A stretch of DNA of 64,000 bases, taken from NCBI GenBank assembly GCA_014655195.1, contig BNBH01000001.1, positions 379,522 to 443,521 of the forward strand. Direction: 5' to 3'. This DNA is from Streptomyces cellulosae. GTDB lineage: Bacteria; Actinomycetota; Actinomycetes; Streptomycetales; Streptomycetaceae. The position numbers and the translations under genes are program-made. Each line of letters starts with the position of its first letter. The first letter of the stretch is position 1. The notes under the pieces were generated by a model. That model searched no databases. It saw nothing but the letters and a program-made list of their open reading frames with translations, and was not told the origin of the DNA. Below are positions 26,139 to 33,737 of this stretch, one piece after another.

Positions 26139-26182
26139 CGTCGCCCAGAGTTCACCCACAGGCCAGGACCGGTTCACGCGAG
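26139..26182. promoter_or_regulatory. PHO-box direct repeats between phoR and phoU
   Basis: Four consecutive 11-base units are visible: CGTCGCCCAGA, GTTCACCCACA, GGCCAGGACCG and GTTCACGCGAG. Units two and four carry the PhoP core GTTCA in full. Unit one matches 7 of 11 positions of unit two, and unit three is degenerate. Streptomyces PhoP binds such 11-bp direct repeats, and the phoU/phoRP intergenic region is a known target, so autoregulation is expected. Confidence 0.85.
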
Positions 26183-26294
26183 GTGACGGAACCGGACGCG
26201 TGGAGGACGGAACGTGGGAGCGTGGGTGGGAGCCGAGGGCCCCGGAGAGCCCGGACCGGGACAGCCCGGACCAAGACGCACGAGAGGAACTGCG

Positions 26295-26996
26295 ATGCGG
26301 GACGCGTACCACGAGGAACTGGATTCGATCGGCGACGGTCTGGTGGAGATGGCCCGGCTGGTCGGATCGGCGATCGGGCGCGCCACGACCGCCATCCTCG
26401 ACGCCGATCTGAAGCTCGCGGAGAGCGTGATCGAGGCCGACCAGAAGGTAGACGAGCTGCAGCACGACCTGGAGGCGCGGGCCATCGCCCTGCTGGCCCG
26501 GCAGCAGCCGGTGGCGACCGACCTGCGGATCGTCGTCACCTCGCTGCGGATGTCCGCCGACCTGGAGCGCTCCGGCGACCTCGCCCAGCACGTGGCGAAG
26601 CTGGCCCGGCTGCGCTACCCCGAGCGTGGGGTGCCGCGGGACCTGCACGCCACGATCCTGGAGATGGGCCAGCTCGCCCAGCGCCTGATGGCGAAGGCGG
26701 CCGAGGTGATCATCACCAAGGACGTGGACCTGGCGCTCCAGCTGGAGCAGGACGACGACGCGATGGACCTCCTCCACCGCACCCTCTTCCAGCACCTGAT
26801 GGACGACCGCTGGAAGCACGGCATCGAGACGGCGGTGGACGTCACCCTGCTGGGCCGGTACTACGAGCGGTTCGCGGACCACGCGGTGTCGGTCGCGAAG
26901 CGGGTGGTGTACCTGGTGACGGGCGAGCACGCGGACGAGATCCAGGCGGATCTGCAGCCGGAGATCGCGCCGGTGCAGGGGGTGGAGGGCAGCTGA
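26295..26996 (+). CDS. phoU: Phosphate signalling protein PhoU
   Basis: The 233-residue protein is two three-helix PhoU repeats with metal-binding motifs. The first repeat contains DELQHDLEARAIALLARQQP and TDLRIVVTSLRMSADLERSG; the second contains DDAMDLLHRTLFQHLMDD and YYERFADHAVSVAKRVVYL. PhoU links the phosphate importer to PhoR and damps the Pho response. The ATG at 26295 with GAGAGGAAC upstream is preferred over an upstream GTG at 26214. It is controlled by the PHO boxes it shares with phoRP. Confidence 0.93.
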   Translation: MRDAYHEELDSIGDGLVEMARLVGSAIGRATTAILDADLKLAESVIEADQKVDELQHDLEARAIALLARQQPVATDLRIVVTSLRMSADLERSGDLAQHVAKLARLRYPERGVPRDLHATILEMGQLAQRLMAKAAEVIITKDVDLALQLEQDDDAMDLLHRTLFQHLMDDRWKHGIETAVDVTLLGRYYERFADHAVSVAKRVVYLVTGEHADEIQADLQPEIAPVQGVEGS

Positions 26997-27139
26997 GGCT
27001 GCTTGTGGACACGGCGTGCGGGCGGCGGCCGGGGGCGCGGGTGAGCTTCCGCCGCCCCCGATGCGCCGTTGATGCGCCCGGCCGGGTGGGCATGCAATGG
27101 GTGGCAGGTGTGCGCAGGCCCCAGTCCGAGGAGGGACCC

Positions 27140-27295
27140 ATGGCCGAATCCCCCGGCACGACGCCCGACCCCACGCAGGAGCGCGAGACCGAGCAACCCG
27201 CCGAGGTCAGGAACCTCACCCTGATCGCCGCCTGCGGCTGCGGTTCGGGATGCGGCTGCGGGTGCCAGTCGGGCAGCCCGTGTCAGTGCGGGTGA
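27140..27295 (+). CDS. Small Cys/Gly-rich protein (51 residues)
   Basis: The protein has an ordinary acidic N-terminus (MAESPGTTPDPTQERETEQP, then AEVRNLTLIAA). It ends in a 20-residue segment made almost only of Cys, Gly, Ser and Gln: CGCGSGCGCGCQSGSPCQCG, with seven cysteines in CxC spacing. A strong ribosome site (GAGGAGGGA) lies 6 bases before ATG, and a hairpin follows. The CxC pattern suggests a metallothionein-like metal ligand. The leader-plus-core look also recalls azole-type modified peptides such as microcin B17, but no modification enzyme is nearby. The function is unknown. It lies downstream of phoU and converges on an MFS pump. Confidence 0.75.
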   Translation: MAESPGTTPDPTQERETEQPAEVRNLTLIAACGCGSGCGCGCQSGSPCQCG

Positions 27296-27310
27296 GATGA
27301 CGTACGTACG

Positions 27311-27346
27311 CAGGCCCCGCGCGCCGGTGACGGCGGGCGGGGCCTG
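27311..27346. terminator. Bidirectional terminator
   Basis: Stem CAGGCCCCGC/GCGGGGCCTG has an inner CGCCG-GTGA-CGGCG hairpin. It lies between the Cys-rich gene and the convergent MFS gene. Confidence 0.85.
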
Positions 27347-27361
27347 TGGTCGTGGGGCGTG

Positions 27362-28636
27362 TCAGGCGCTTTGCTTGGCGGGCTCGGTGGAGTGCTTGGC
27401 GGGTTCGGCGCCGGTGTCCGCGTCGGTGTTCCCCGGCAGCCGCCGCATGAGCAGCCCGTAGCCGAGGCCGGCGACCGTGCCGACGACGGCGCAGGTGCCC
27501 CAGAGCCAGGCGGCGCCCCAGCGGTCGATGACGAAGCCGGACAGCAGTGGGGCGACGAGGGCGGCGACCGCCCAGGACGAGGTGTAGACGCCCTGGTAGC
27601 GCCCGCGCCCGTGCACCGGGGAGAGCCGTACGACCAGGCCGGTCTGGACGGGCGCGTTGACGATCTCGGCGAGGGTCCACACGCAGACGGTGAGGGCGAA
27701 GACGCCGACGGACCCGGCGAAGGCGGTGAGGCCGAAGCCGTATCCGGCGAGCAGCGAGGAGACGATCAGCATCCGGCGCGGGTCGCGGTGCTCGATGAGC
27801 CGGGTGACGGGCAGCTGGAGGACGACGATCAGGACGCCGTTGACGGCGATGGCCATGCCGAAGTCGGCGGGTGTGAAGCCGGCCTCGCCCATGGCGACCG
27901 GGAGTCCCAGGTAGCCCTGCTGGAAGACGAGGGCGATGAGGAAGGACAGCCCGACGACGCCCATGAAGCGGCCGTCGCGCAGCACGGTGCCGAGGGAGAC
28001 GGAGTCCTCGTCGGTGCCGCCCGGTCCGGCGGGCTTCTGCTCCGGCCGGGACTCGGGGAGCTTGACGAAGACGAGCACGGCGCACAGGAGGGTCATCCCG
28101 GCCTCGATGAGGAAGCCGGCGAGGTAGCTGACCTCGGCGATGAAGCCGGCGCCCACGGAGGAGATCGCGAAGCCGAGGTTGATGGCCCAGTAGTTGAGGG
28201 AGAAGGCCCGGATACGGTCCTCCGGCCGCACGATGTCCGCCATCATCGCCTGCACGGCGGGCCGGGAGGCGCTGGACGCCATGCCGACGAGGAAGGCGAC
28301 GGCGGCGATGGCGACGGGGTGGTGGACGAAGCCGAGCAGGGCGACGGAGAGCGCGGTCGCGGTCTGGGCGACGAGCAGGGTGGGGCGCCGCCCGAGCCGG
28401 TCGGTCATGACGCCGGCGCCGAGGGAGGAGATGACGCCGCCGAGCCCGTGGAGGGCGACGACGAGACCGGCGTAGGAGGCGGAGTAGCCGCGGTCGAGGG
28501 TGAGGTACAGCGCCATGAAGGTGGCGACGAAGGCGCCGAGCCGGTTGACCAGGGTGCTGGTCCACAGCCACCAGAACGCGCGGGGAAGCCCTGAGACGGA
28601 CTCGCTCAGGGCACGTCTGACTCCGGTGACGGACAT
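27362..28636 (-). CDS. MFS transporter
   Basis: The 424-residue protein has about twelve membrane helices and the MFS motif A loop GVMTDRLGRRPTLLV between helices 2 and 3 (about residues 58-72). The central cytoplasmic loop is LPESRPEQKPAGPGGTDEDS, and the C-terminus is short and soluble. It probably exports a small molecule by proton antiport, but the substrate cannot be told. The ATG at 28634-28636 follows AGGGGGG. An upstream in-frame extension of 39 residues lacks membrane or conserved features. Confidence 0.87.
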   Translation of the reverse strand: MSVTGVRRALSESVSGLPRAFWWLWTSTLVNRLGAFVATFMALYLTLDRGYSASYAGLVVALHGLGGVISSLGAGVMTDRLGRRPTLLVAQTATALSVALLGFVHHPVAIAAVAFLVGMASSASRPAVQAMMADIVRPEDRIRAFSLNYWAINLGFAISSVGAGFIAEVSYLAGFLIEAGMTLLCAVLVFVKLPESRPEQKPAGPGGTDEDSVSLGTVLRDGRFMGVVGLSFLIALVFQQGYLGLPVAMGEAGFTPADFGMAIAVNGVLIVVLQLPVTRLIEHRDPRRMLIVSSLLAGYGFGLTAFAGSVGVFALTVCVWTLAEIVNAPVQTGLVVRLSPVHGRGRYQGVYTSSWAVAALVAPLLSGFVIDRWGAAWLWGTCAVVGTVAGLGYGLLMRRLPGNTDADTGAEPAKHSTEPAKQSA

Positions 28637-28812
28637 GGGTGGCCCCCCTGACGCCCGGGCCCGGCCCGGGACGGCATGTAAGTGTTGGTATCGGCGAGCA
28701 CAACTTACGAAAGGAGGCCTGTGAGCGGCCACTCGATTAACAGATCCCGTCAAGCGTCCGCCAGGCGGGCAGGGCGCGCGGGCCGTGTGGGGCGTCGATT
28801 ACGCTCGGGCAC

Positions 28813-29574
28813 ATGGCCGACGCACCGTACAAGCTGATCCTCCTCCGCCACGGCGAGAGCGAGTGGAACGAGAAGAACCTGTTCACCGGCTGGGTGGACG
28901 TCAACCTCACGGCGAAGGGCGAGAAGGAGGCGACGCGCGGCGGCGAGCTGCTCAAGGAAGCCGGCCTGCTGCCCGACGTGCTCCACACCTCGCTCCAGAA
29001 GCGCGCGATCCGCACGGCCCAGCTCGCGCTGGAGGCCGCGGACCGCCTGTGGATCCCGGTCAGCCGCAGCTGGCGCCTGAACGAGCGTCACTACGGCGCC
29101 CTCCAGGGCAAGGACAAGGCGCAGACGCTCGCGGAGTTCGGCGAGGAGCAGTTCATGCTGTGGCGCCGCTCCTACGACACCCCGCCGCCGGCGCTGGACC
29201 GCGACGCCGAGTACTCGCAGTTCAACGACCCGCGCTACGCGACCCTCCCGCCGGAGCTGCGTCCGCAGACGGAGTGCCTGAAGGACGTCGTCGTCCGCAT
29301 GCTGCCGTACTGGTTCGACTCGGTCGTCCCGGACCTCCTGTCCGGCCGCACGGTCCTGATCGCCGCCCACGGCAACAGCCTCCGCGCGCTGGTCAAGCAC
29401 CTGGACGGCATCTCGGACGCCGACATCGCGGGCCTCAACATCCCGACGGGCATCCCGCTGTACTACGAACTGGACGCCGACTTCAAGCCGGTCACGCCGG
29501 GCGGCAAGTACCTCGACCCGGAGGCGGCCGCGGCGGCGATCGAGGCTGTGAAGAACCAGGGCAAGAAGAAGTAA
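28813..29574 (+). CDS. gpmA: 2,3-bisphosphoglycerate-dependent phosphoglycerate mutase
   Basis: The 253-residue enzyme has the RHG motif with catalytic His13 ([20 protein letters not shown]), [11 protein letters not shown], the glutamate segment [12 protein letters not shown], and the second histidine in [15 protein letters not shown]. It interconverts 3- and 2-phosphoglycerate in glycolysis. Length and motifs match dPGM. The C-terminus ends KNQGKKK. A hairpin with a T-run follows. Confidence 0.95.
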   Translation: MADAPYKLILLRHGESEWNEKNLFTGWVDVNLTAKGEKEATRGGELLKEAGLLPDVLHTSLQKRAIRTAQLALEAADRLWIPVSRSWRLNERHYGALQGKDKAQTLAEFGEEQFMLWRRSYDTPPPALDRDAEYSQFNDPRYATLPPELRPQTECLKDVVVRMLPYWFDSVVPDLLSGRTVLIAAHGNSLRALVKHLDGISDADIAGLNIPTGIPLYYELDADFKPVTPGGKYLDPEAAAAAIEAVKNQGKKK

Positions 29575-29605
29575 GCGCCGTAAGGCGCCGTAGGGGCCCA
29601 GGCGT

Positions 29606-29644
29606 AAGCCCCCTGCCTGCGGGTTCTCCGCCGGGAGGGGGCTT
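29606..29644 (+). terminator. gpmA terminator
   Basis: AAGCCCCCT pairs with AGGGGGCTT across a 21-base loop, followed by TT, close to a classical intrinsic terminator. Confidence 0.8.
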
Positions 29645-29685
29645 TTCGCTGCGGCGGGGCCGTCTGTGGGCCCGCGGGAAGGCCC

Positions 29686-30174
29686 TCAGGCAGGGCGGGT
29701 CAGACGGGCCGTCAGGACGCGTGCCCGGGATCGCTGGACCTTTCGCGCCTGGGAGGCGGCGAAGCGCAGCAGGCCCAGGGGTGTCCGCAGGTGCAGGGTG
29801 TCCGTGACGATGCTGCCGGTCCCTTCGCGGGCGATGGCGAAGCGGTAGCTCATGCGGACCCCGCCGGGGCTGCGGACCTCCCCGGAGACCTCGGCGGAGT
29901 GCGGGAGGCCGTCCGGGGCGGCGGTGAGCGTGACGTCGATGAGGTTGTCGTGCCGCACGCCCAGGAAGCGGAAACGCTCCACGGCCGTGTAGTGCACGGT
30001 GTCGCCGTCGCGCCGCACGTCGCGGACGGCGACGACGAGCGGCGACAGGCCGACGTAGTGCGAGGGTTCGGCCAGGTGCGCGAAGACCTCCTCCGGCGGC
30101 GCGGCGATCTGAAACGTGTGCTTCAGCTCGGTGGACGGCACCTCGGCCCCCTCCTCGATACGGCGCGCCGGCAC
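29686..30174 (-). CDS. SRPBCC (START-like) family protein
   Basis: The 162-residue protein has the Bet v 1/START-like pattern: TFQIAAPPEEVFAHLAEPSH at about 20-40, beta strands VHYTAVERFRFLGVRHDNLI, and a long C-terminal helix. It would form a hydrophobic cavity and is often a polyketide cyclase-, lipid-transfer- or stress-type protein. The role is unknown. GTG at 30172-30174 follows GGGAGG. It ends the minus-strand series that includes the small peptide, flavoprotein and VOC genes and could be co-transcribed with them. Confidence 0.75.
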   Translation of the reverse strand: MPARRIEEGAEVPSTELKHTFQIAAPPEEVFAHLAEPSHYVGLSPLVVAVRDVRRDGDTVHYTAVERFRFLGVRHDNLIDVTLTAAPDGLPHSAEVSGEVRSPGGVRMSYRFAIAREGTGSIVTDTLHLRTPLGLLRFAASQARKVQRSRARVLTARLTRPA

Positions 30175-30232
30175 GGTGATCCTCCCATCCCGGGGACGGA
30201 AGATTCCCGTCCGGCCCGTCGGGCCCGTCCGG

Positions 30233-30319
30233 CTAGAACACGCCCAGGAAGCAGCCGAGGGCGACCACTCCGGCGGTCGCGATCGACGTCAGGCGGACGA
30301 TCGTTCGGCGATGGCGCAT
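30233..30319 (-). CDS. Possible 28-residue membrane peptide
   Basis: This short ORF encodes MRHRRTIVRLTSIATAGVVA followed by LGCFLGVF: a basic N-terminus and one hydrophobic segment, like a tiny membrane peptide or isolated signal sequence. Its start is one base after the flavoprotein stop (TGA G ATG), with GGGAGGC 8 bases upstream inside the preceding gene, so translational coupling is plausible. The next gene starts 58 bases on. Very short ORFs are easily spurious. Confidence 0.45.
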   Translation of the reverse strand: MRHRRTIVRLTSIATAGVVALGCFLGVF

Positions 30320-30320
30320 C

Positions 30321-31970
30321 TCAGATGCCTCCCATGCGTATGAGCCACCAGTCCGGGGTGACGGCGGCGTCGGCCGAGGCGGGCGGTGACGCGGGGCGTT
30401 CGGCCACGGTGTCCTCGAGGCGGATGCGCTCGGGGAGTTGTGAGAAGCGCGGCGTGGGCCGCGTGCCCGCCGTGTCTTGTCCGTGGGCTGCCGGGGCGCC
30501 GTCCCGGTAGGCCTCCAGCAGGCGCAGCCACACCTCGCCGATCGTGGGGAAGGCCGGTACCGCGTGCCAGAGCCGTTCGAGCGGGATCTCGGCGGCGACC
30601 GCGAAGGTCGCCGAGTGGACGAGTTCGGCCACGCCGGGGCCGGCGAAGGTGACGCCGACGACGGTGCCGCGTTCCGGGTCCACCAGCATCCGCGCCCGGC
30701 CGCGGTAGCCCTCGCCGTACTGGTGCGCTCCGGCGATGCCCGTCATGTCGTGGTCGACGACGTCGACCCTTCGGCCCGTGCGCTCCGCCTCCACGGTGGT
30801 GAGGCCGACCGCGGCGACCTCGGGCACCCCGAAGACGACCTGGGGTACGGCCGCCGTGTCGGCCGTACCGGCGTGGGCGCCCCAGGGAGCGTCGTCGACC
30901 GGCCGTCCCGCCGCGCGGGCCGCTATGACGGCGCCGGCGATGCGGGCCTGGTACTTGCCCTGGTGGGTGAGCAGTGCCCGCCCGTTGACGTCACCGACGG
31001 CGTAGAGCCAGCCGTCCGGTACGGCGGTGACCCGGTAGGTGTCGTCCACGGCGAGCCGGTCGCCCGGGGCCAGCCCCACGGTGTCGAGCCCCACGTCCCT
31101 GGTCCGAGGGGTCCGGCCGGTGGCGAACAGGATCTCGTCGGCGGTCAGTTCCTCACCGGTGCTCAGGATGATCCGCACCGGGGCACGGCCCCCGGCCGCG
31201 TCGTGCCGGCGCAGGGACTCCACGGCCGTCCCGTAACGGATGTCGACGCCCGCCTCGCGCAGACCGTCCTCGGCCATCTCGCCCACGAACGGTTCCATCC
31301 GTCCGAGGAGGTGGTCCTCGATCACCAGCAGGGTCACCTTCGACCCGAGGGCCTGCCAGGCGGTGGCCATCTCGACGGCGACGACACCGCCCCCGACCAC
31401 GGCCAGCGATCCGGGGACCCGCCGTGCGCCCGTGGCCTCGCGGCTGGTCCAGGGGCGGACCCGGTCGAGCCCCGGCACGGGCGGCAGGGACGGGACGCTG
31501 CCGGTGCCGAGGACCACGGCGTGCCGCGCGGCGAGCCGCACGGTGTCGCCCTCCGGGGTCGTCACGGTGACGCGCCGGGGGCCGTCGAGCCGGCCGTGGC
31601 CCCGGACGAGGTCCACGGAGACCGAGTCCAGCCAGTCGGCCTGGGCGTCGTCCTTCCAGTGGAAGGCCATCGCGTCCCGGTGGGCGAGGACGGCGTCGAC
31701 GTCCAGCGGACCCTCCGCCGCCCGGCGCAGACCGGGGACGCGCAGCGCGTCGGCGCGGGCGAGAACCGGGCGCAGCAGCGCCTTGCTCGGCTCGCACGCC
31801 CAGTAGGAGCACTCCCCGCCGAGCAGGTCGCGCTCGACGATCACGGCGGTCAGGCCGGCTGAGCGGACCCGTTCGGCCACGTTCTCGCCGACGGGGCCGC
31901 CGCCGACGACGACCACGTCGTACTCGTACGCGTGCTCACGGACGTCGCCGTCTGCCGTTGCTTCGTTCAT
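30321..31970 (-). CDS. Pyridine nucleotide-disulfide oxidoreductase (mercuric reductase/Lpd-like)
   Basis: The 549-residue flavoprotein has FAD fold DVVVVGGGPVGENVAERV (about 18-35), redox-active cysteines Cys54 and Cys59 in GGECSYWACEPSK, NAD(P) fold SLAVVGGGVVAVEMATAW, and GWLYAVGDVNGRALLTHQGK. It therefore belongs to the group I disulfide reductases (dihydrolipoamide dehydrogenase, mercuric reductase, mycothione reductase). The C-terminal dimer interface carries the HxxxE-like HAVPAFPTIGEVWLRLLEAY, and ~60 extra residues follow. The physiological disulfide is unknown. ATG at 31970 follows CAGGAA. Five GTCACC half-sites lie just upstream. Confidence 0.85.
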   Translation of the reverse strand: MNEATADGDVREHAYEYDVVVVGGGPVGENVAERVRSAGLTAVIVERDLLGGECSYWACEPSKALLRPVLARADALRVPGLRRAAEGPLDVDAVLAHRDAMAFHWKDDAQADWLDSVSVDLVRGHGRLDGPRRVTVTTPEGDTVRLAARHAVVLGTGSVPSLPPVPGLDRVRPWTSREATGARRVPGSLAVVGGGVVAVEMATAWQALGSKVTLLVIEDHLLGRMEPFVGEMAEDGLREAGVDIRYGTAVESLRRHDAAGGRAPVRIILSTGEELTADEILFATGRTPRTRDVGLDTVGLAPGDRLAVDDTYRVTAVPDGWLYAVGDVNGRALLTHQGKYQARIAGAVIAARAAGRPVDDAPWGAHAGTADTAAVPQVVFGVPEVAAVGLTTVEAERTGRRVDVVDHDMTGIAGAHQYGEGYRGRARMLVDPERGTVVGVTFAGPGVAELVHSATFAVAAEIPLERLWHAVPAFPTIGEVWLRLLEAYRDGAPAAHGQDTAGTRPTPRFSQLPERIRLEDTVAERPASPPASADAAVTPDWWLIRMGGI

Positions 31971-32020
31971 CACTGTTCCTGAGGTGTGGGGCGGTGGTGG
32001 TGCGGGCCTGTGCCCGCCGC

Positions 32021-32085
32021 GGGTGACGGCCGCCGGGTGACGGCCGCCGGGTGACGGCCGCCGGGTGACGGCTGCCGGGTGACGG
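32021..32085. repeat. 14-bp tandem repeat, 4.6 copies
   Basis: The unit GGGTGACGGCCGCC starts at 32021, 32035, 32049 and 32063 (one mismatch), with a partial fifth at 32077. It lies 51-115 bases upstream of the flavoprotein start. Each unit contains GGTGAC, the half-site of the operators at 32627, 32666 and 34374. Confidence 0.9.
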
Positions 32086-32106
32086 TGCCGCCCCAGGCGG
32101 ACTGCC

Positions 32107-32580
32107 TCAGCGGCCGGGGAAGCGCTCGGTGATCTCCTGCAGCACCCAGCCGTTGCCGTCGGGGTCGTCGAAGGTGGCGTAGGAGGCGTACGAGAGCCCC
32201 TCGGGGTGGCGGCCCGGCAGGCGTCGCTGGGCGGGCAGGTCGTGGGTGACGGTGCCGGCGGCGTGGCCGTGGAAGAGCACGCCCCCGCCGTCGTGGAAGA
32301 CCTCGCTGACCGCTATGCCGCGCTCCAGCAGTTCGGCCCGGGCCGCCTCGATGTCCGTGACGACCAGGTAGAGGCCCTGGACCGATCCGGGCTCGGCGGG
32401 GGTCAGGCCCTCGCCGAAGATGATCGACGCCTGGGAGCCCGGGGGCGTCAGGTGCACGGCGCGCCATCCCTCGACAGGCGCCTTGTCCACGTCGAGGCGG
32501 AAGCCCGCGCGCTCGTAGAAGGCCTTGGCACGGTCGACGTCGGGGACGGGCAGGACGACGAGTTCCAGCTTCAGGTTCAT
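32107..32580 (-). CDS. VOC (glyoxalase/bleomycin resistance) family protein
   Basis: The 157-residue protein has two beta-alpha-beta-beta-beta modules: MNLKLELVVLPVPDVDRAKA at the start, LYLVVTDIEAARAELLERGI in the middle, and a C-terminal DDPDGNGWVLQEITERFP with the usual metal-site Glu. It is a dioxygenase/glyoxalase-like or binding protein of unknown substrate. ATG at 32578-32580 is chosen because LKLELVVLPV begins the fold. A -35-like TTGACA (32672-32677, minus strand) and two operator copies lie upstream. Confidence 0.85.
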   Translation of the reverse strand: MNLKLELVVLPVPDVDRAKAFYERAGFRLDVDKAPVEGWRAVHLTPPGSQASIIFGEGLTPAEPGSVQGLYLVVTDIEAARAELLERGIAVSEVFHDGGGVLFHGHAAGTVTHDLPAQRRLPGRHPEGLSYASYATFDDPDGNGWVLQEITERFPGR

Positions 32581-32626
32581 GGGGTGCTGCATCCACTTCG
32601 GGAGAGACGACCGGGTCGCCGAGTGC

Positions 32627-32647
32627 GTCACCGGTCTGAATGGTGAC
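32627..32647. promoter_or_regulatory. Operator copy 1 (GTCACC-N9-GGTGAC)
   Basis: Arms GTCACC and GGTGAC flank the spacer GGTCTGAAT. The same arms and spacer length occur at 34374-34394 with spacer AGTCTGATC. It lies 47-67 bases upstream of the VOC gene start, near or just after the expected transcription start. Confidence 0.75.
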
Positions 32648-32665
32648 GAGCATGCGGCATGCGGC

Positions 32666-32686
32666 ATCACCTGTCAAACGGGTGAC
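32666..32686. promoter_or_regulatory. Operator copy 2 (ATCACC-N9-GGTGAC)
   Basis: Arms ATCACC and GGTGAC flank TGTCAAACG, which contains a -35-like TTGACA on the minus strand. Start-to-start distance to copy 1 is 39 bases. The outer arms of copies 1 and 2 extend to a 14-base inverted repeat, CCGAGTGCGTCACC (32619-32632) and GGTGACGCACTCGG (32681-32694), so both sites could also be bridged. Confidence 0.7.
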
Positions 32687-32698
32687 GCACTCGGGAGG

Positions 32699-33628
32699 TC
32701 AGCCGAGGTGGCCGGCGGGCTGAGGAGCGAGGTACTGGTCCCGGCGCGCGGCCACGAACTCCTCGACGCTCTGCGCCGGTACGCCCGTCACGCGTGCGAC
32801 GTCGTCGGTGGCCCGGTCGTACCGGTTCTCGCGATGCAGCCGGCACATGGTGACGATGTGGTCCTCGACGTGCGGGGGCAGTCCGGCCCGGGAGAGGACC
32901 TCCTCCCGCCACTGCTCCAGGGGCACGTCCGCGTAGACCACGGGCCGGCCGAGCGCCCGCGCGTAGGCCGCGGCCATCTCCGTCATGTCCATCGTCCGCG
33001 GGCCGGTCAGCTCGTAGACGTGGTTGAGGTGGCCGCGCCGGCCGGTCAGCAGGGCGGCGACGACCCGGGCGACGTCGGCGACGGCGACGGGGGACGTGCG
33101 TCCGTCGCCGAAGGGCAAGGTGAGGGTTCCGTCGTCCCTGATGGACCGGGCGGCGAGCGTGGTGAAGAGCGGGTTGTCCAGGAACGACGTGGGCCGGACG
33201 TGCACCACGGGCAGACCGGACCAGTCGAGCACCTGCTCGGCGAGCCAGTGCAGCCGCTGCTGGTGGGACTCGTCGGTGCTGGTGGCCGTCATCTGCGACA
33301 CCGTCATCTGCGACATGCCGGCCAGGACCTCCAGGCCGCCGTACTCGCGGGCCACGGTCGCCACGACGGTCGCGGCGAGGAGATGGTCGCGGGAGACCGG
33401 CATGGCAAAGTACAGGCGGCGCATGCCGTGGAGGGCGTCGGCGACGGTCTCGGGCCGGGTGAGGTCGCCGAGGACCACCTCCGCACCGAGCCGGCGGAGC
33501 GCCTCCGCCCGCTCGTCGTCGCGGCGGACCAGGACGCGTACCGGTACGTCGTCCGCGCGGAGGTGTTCGATCACGGTGCGGCCGACGCCGCCGGCGCCGG
33601 TGACGAGGACGGGCTGACGAGAAGGCAT
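32699..33628 (-). CDS. NmrA-like NAD(P)-binding oxidoreductase
   Basis: The 309-residue atypical short-chain dehydrogenase has PVLVTGAGGVGRTVIEHLRA (GxxGxxG at 11-17), [20 protein letters not shown] with the NADP-preferring arginines, and GDLTRPETVADALHGM. The active-site Tyr-x3-Lys is not evident, as in NmrA/HSCARG-type redox sensors and QorB-like quinone reductases. It may bind or reduce NADPH-linked substrates such as quinones. It precedes the VOC gene on the same strand with two operator copies in between. Confidence 0.85.
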   Translation of the reverse strand: MPSRQPVLVTGAGGVGRTVIEHLRADDVPVRVLVRRDDERAEALRRLGAEVVLGDLTRPETVADALHGMRRLYFAMPVSRDHLLAATVVATVAREYGGLEVLAGMSQMTVSQMTATSTDESHQQRLHWLAEQVLDWSGLPVVHVRPTSFLDNPLFTTLAARSIRDDGTLTLPFGDGRTSPVAVADVARVVAALLTGRRGHLNHVYELTGPRTMDMTEMAAAYARALGRPVVYADVPLEQWREEVLSRAGLPPHVEDHIVTMCRLHRENRYDRATDDVARVTGVPAQSVEEFVAARRDQYLAPQPAGHLG

Positions 33629-33737
33629 GATCGGCCTCCCTCCGGCCCGGCCGAAGCCGGTCTCGGGGATGTGACCAGCTTCGCACGGGCGGCTCGGGGC
33701 TTCACGGCGAGCGGCGGGGGAGCCGGGGTGGCCGGTG

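Noticed and set aside
27140-27295. Cys-rich peptide as a confirmed RiPP precursor
   Set aside because: No YcaO, dehydrogenase, lanthionine synthetase or peptidase gene is nearby; kept only as a possibility in the findings.
32021-32085. Short direct repeats as a CRISPR array
   Set aside because: The 14-bp units are contiguous with no spacers, and no cas genes are present.
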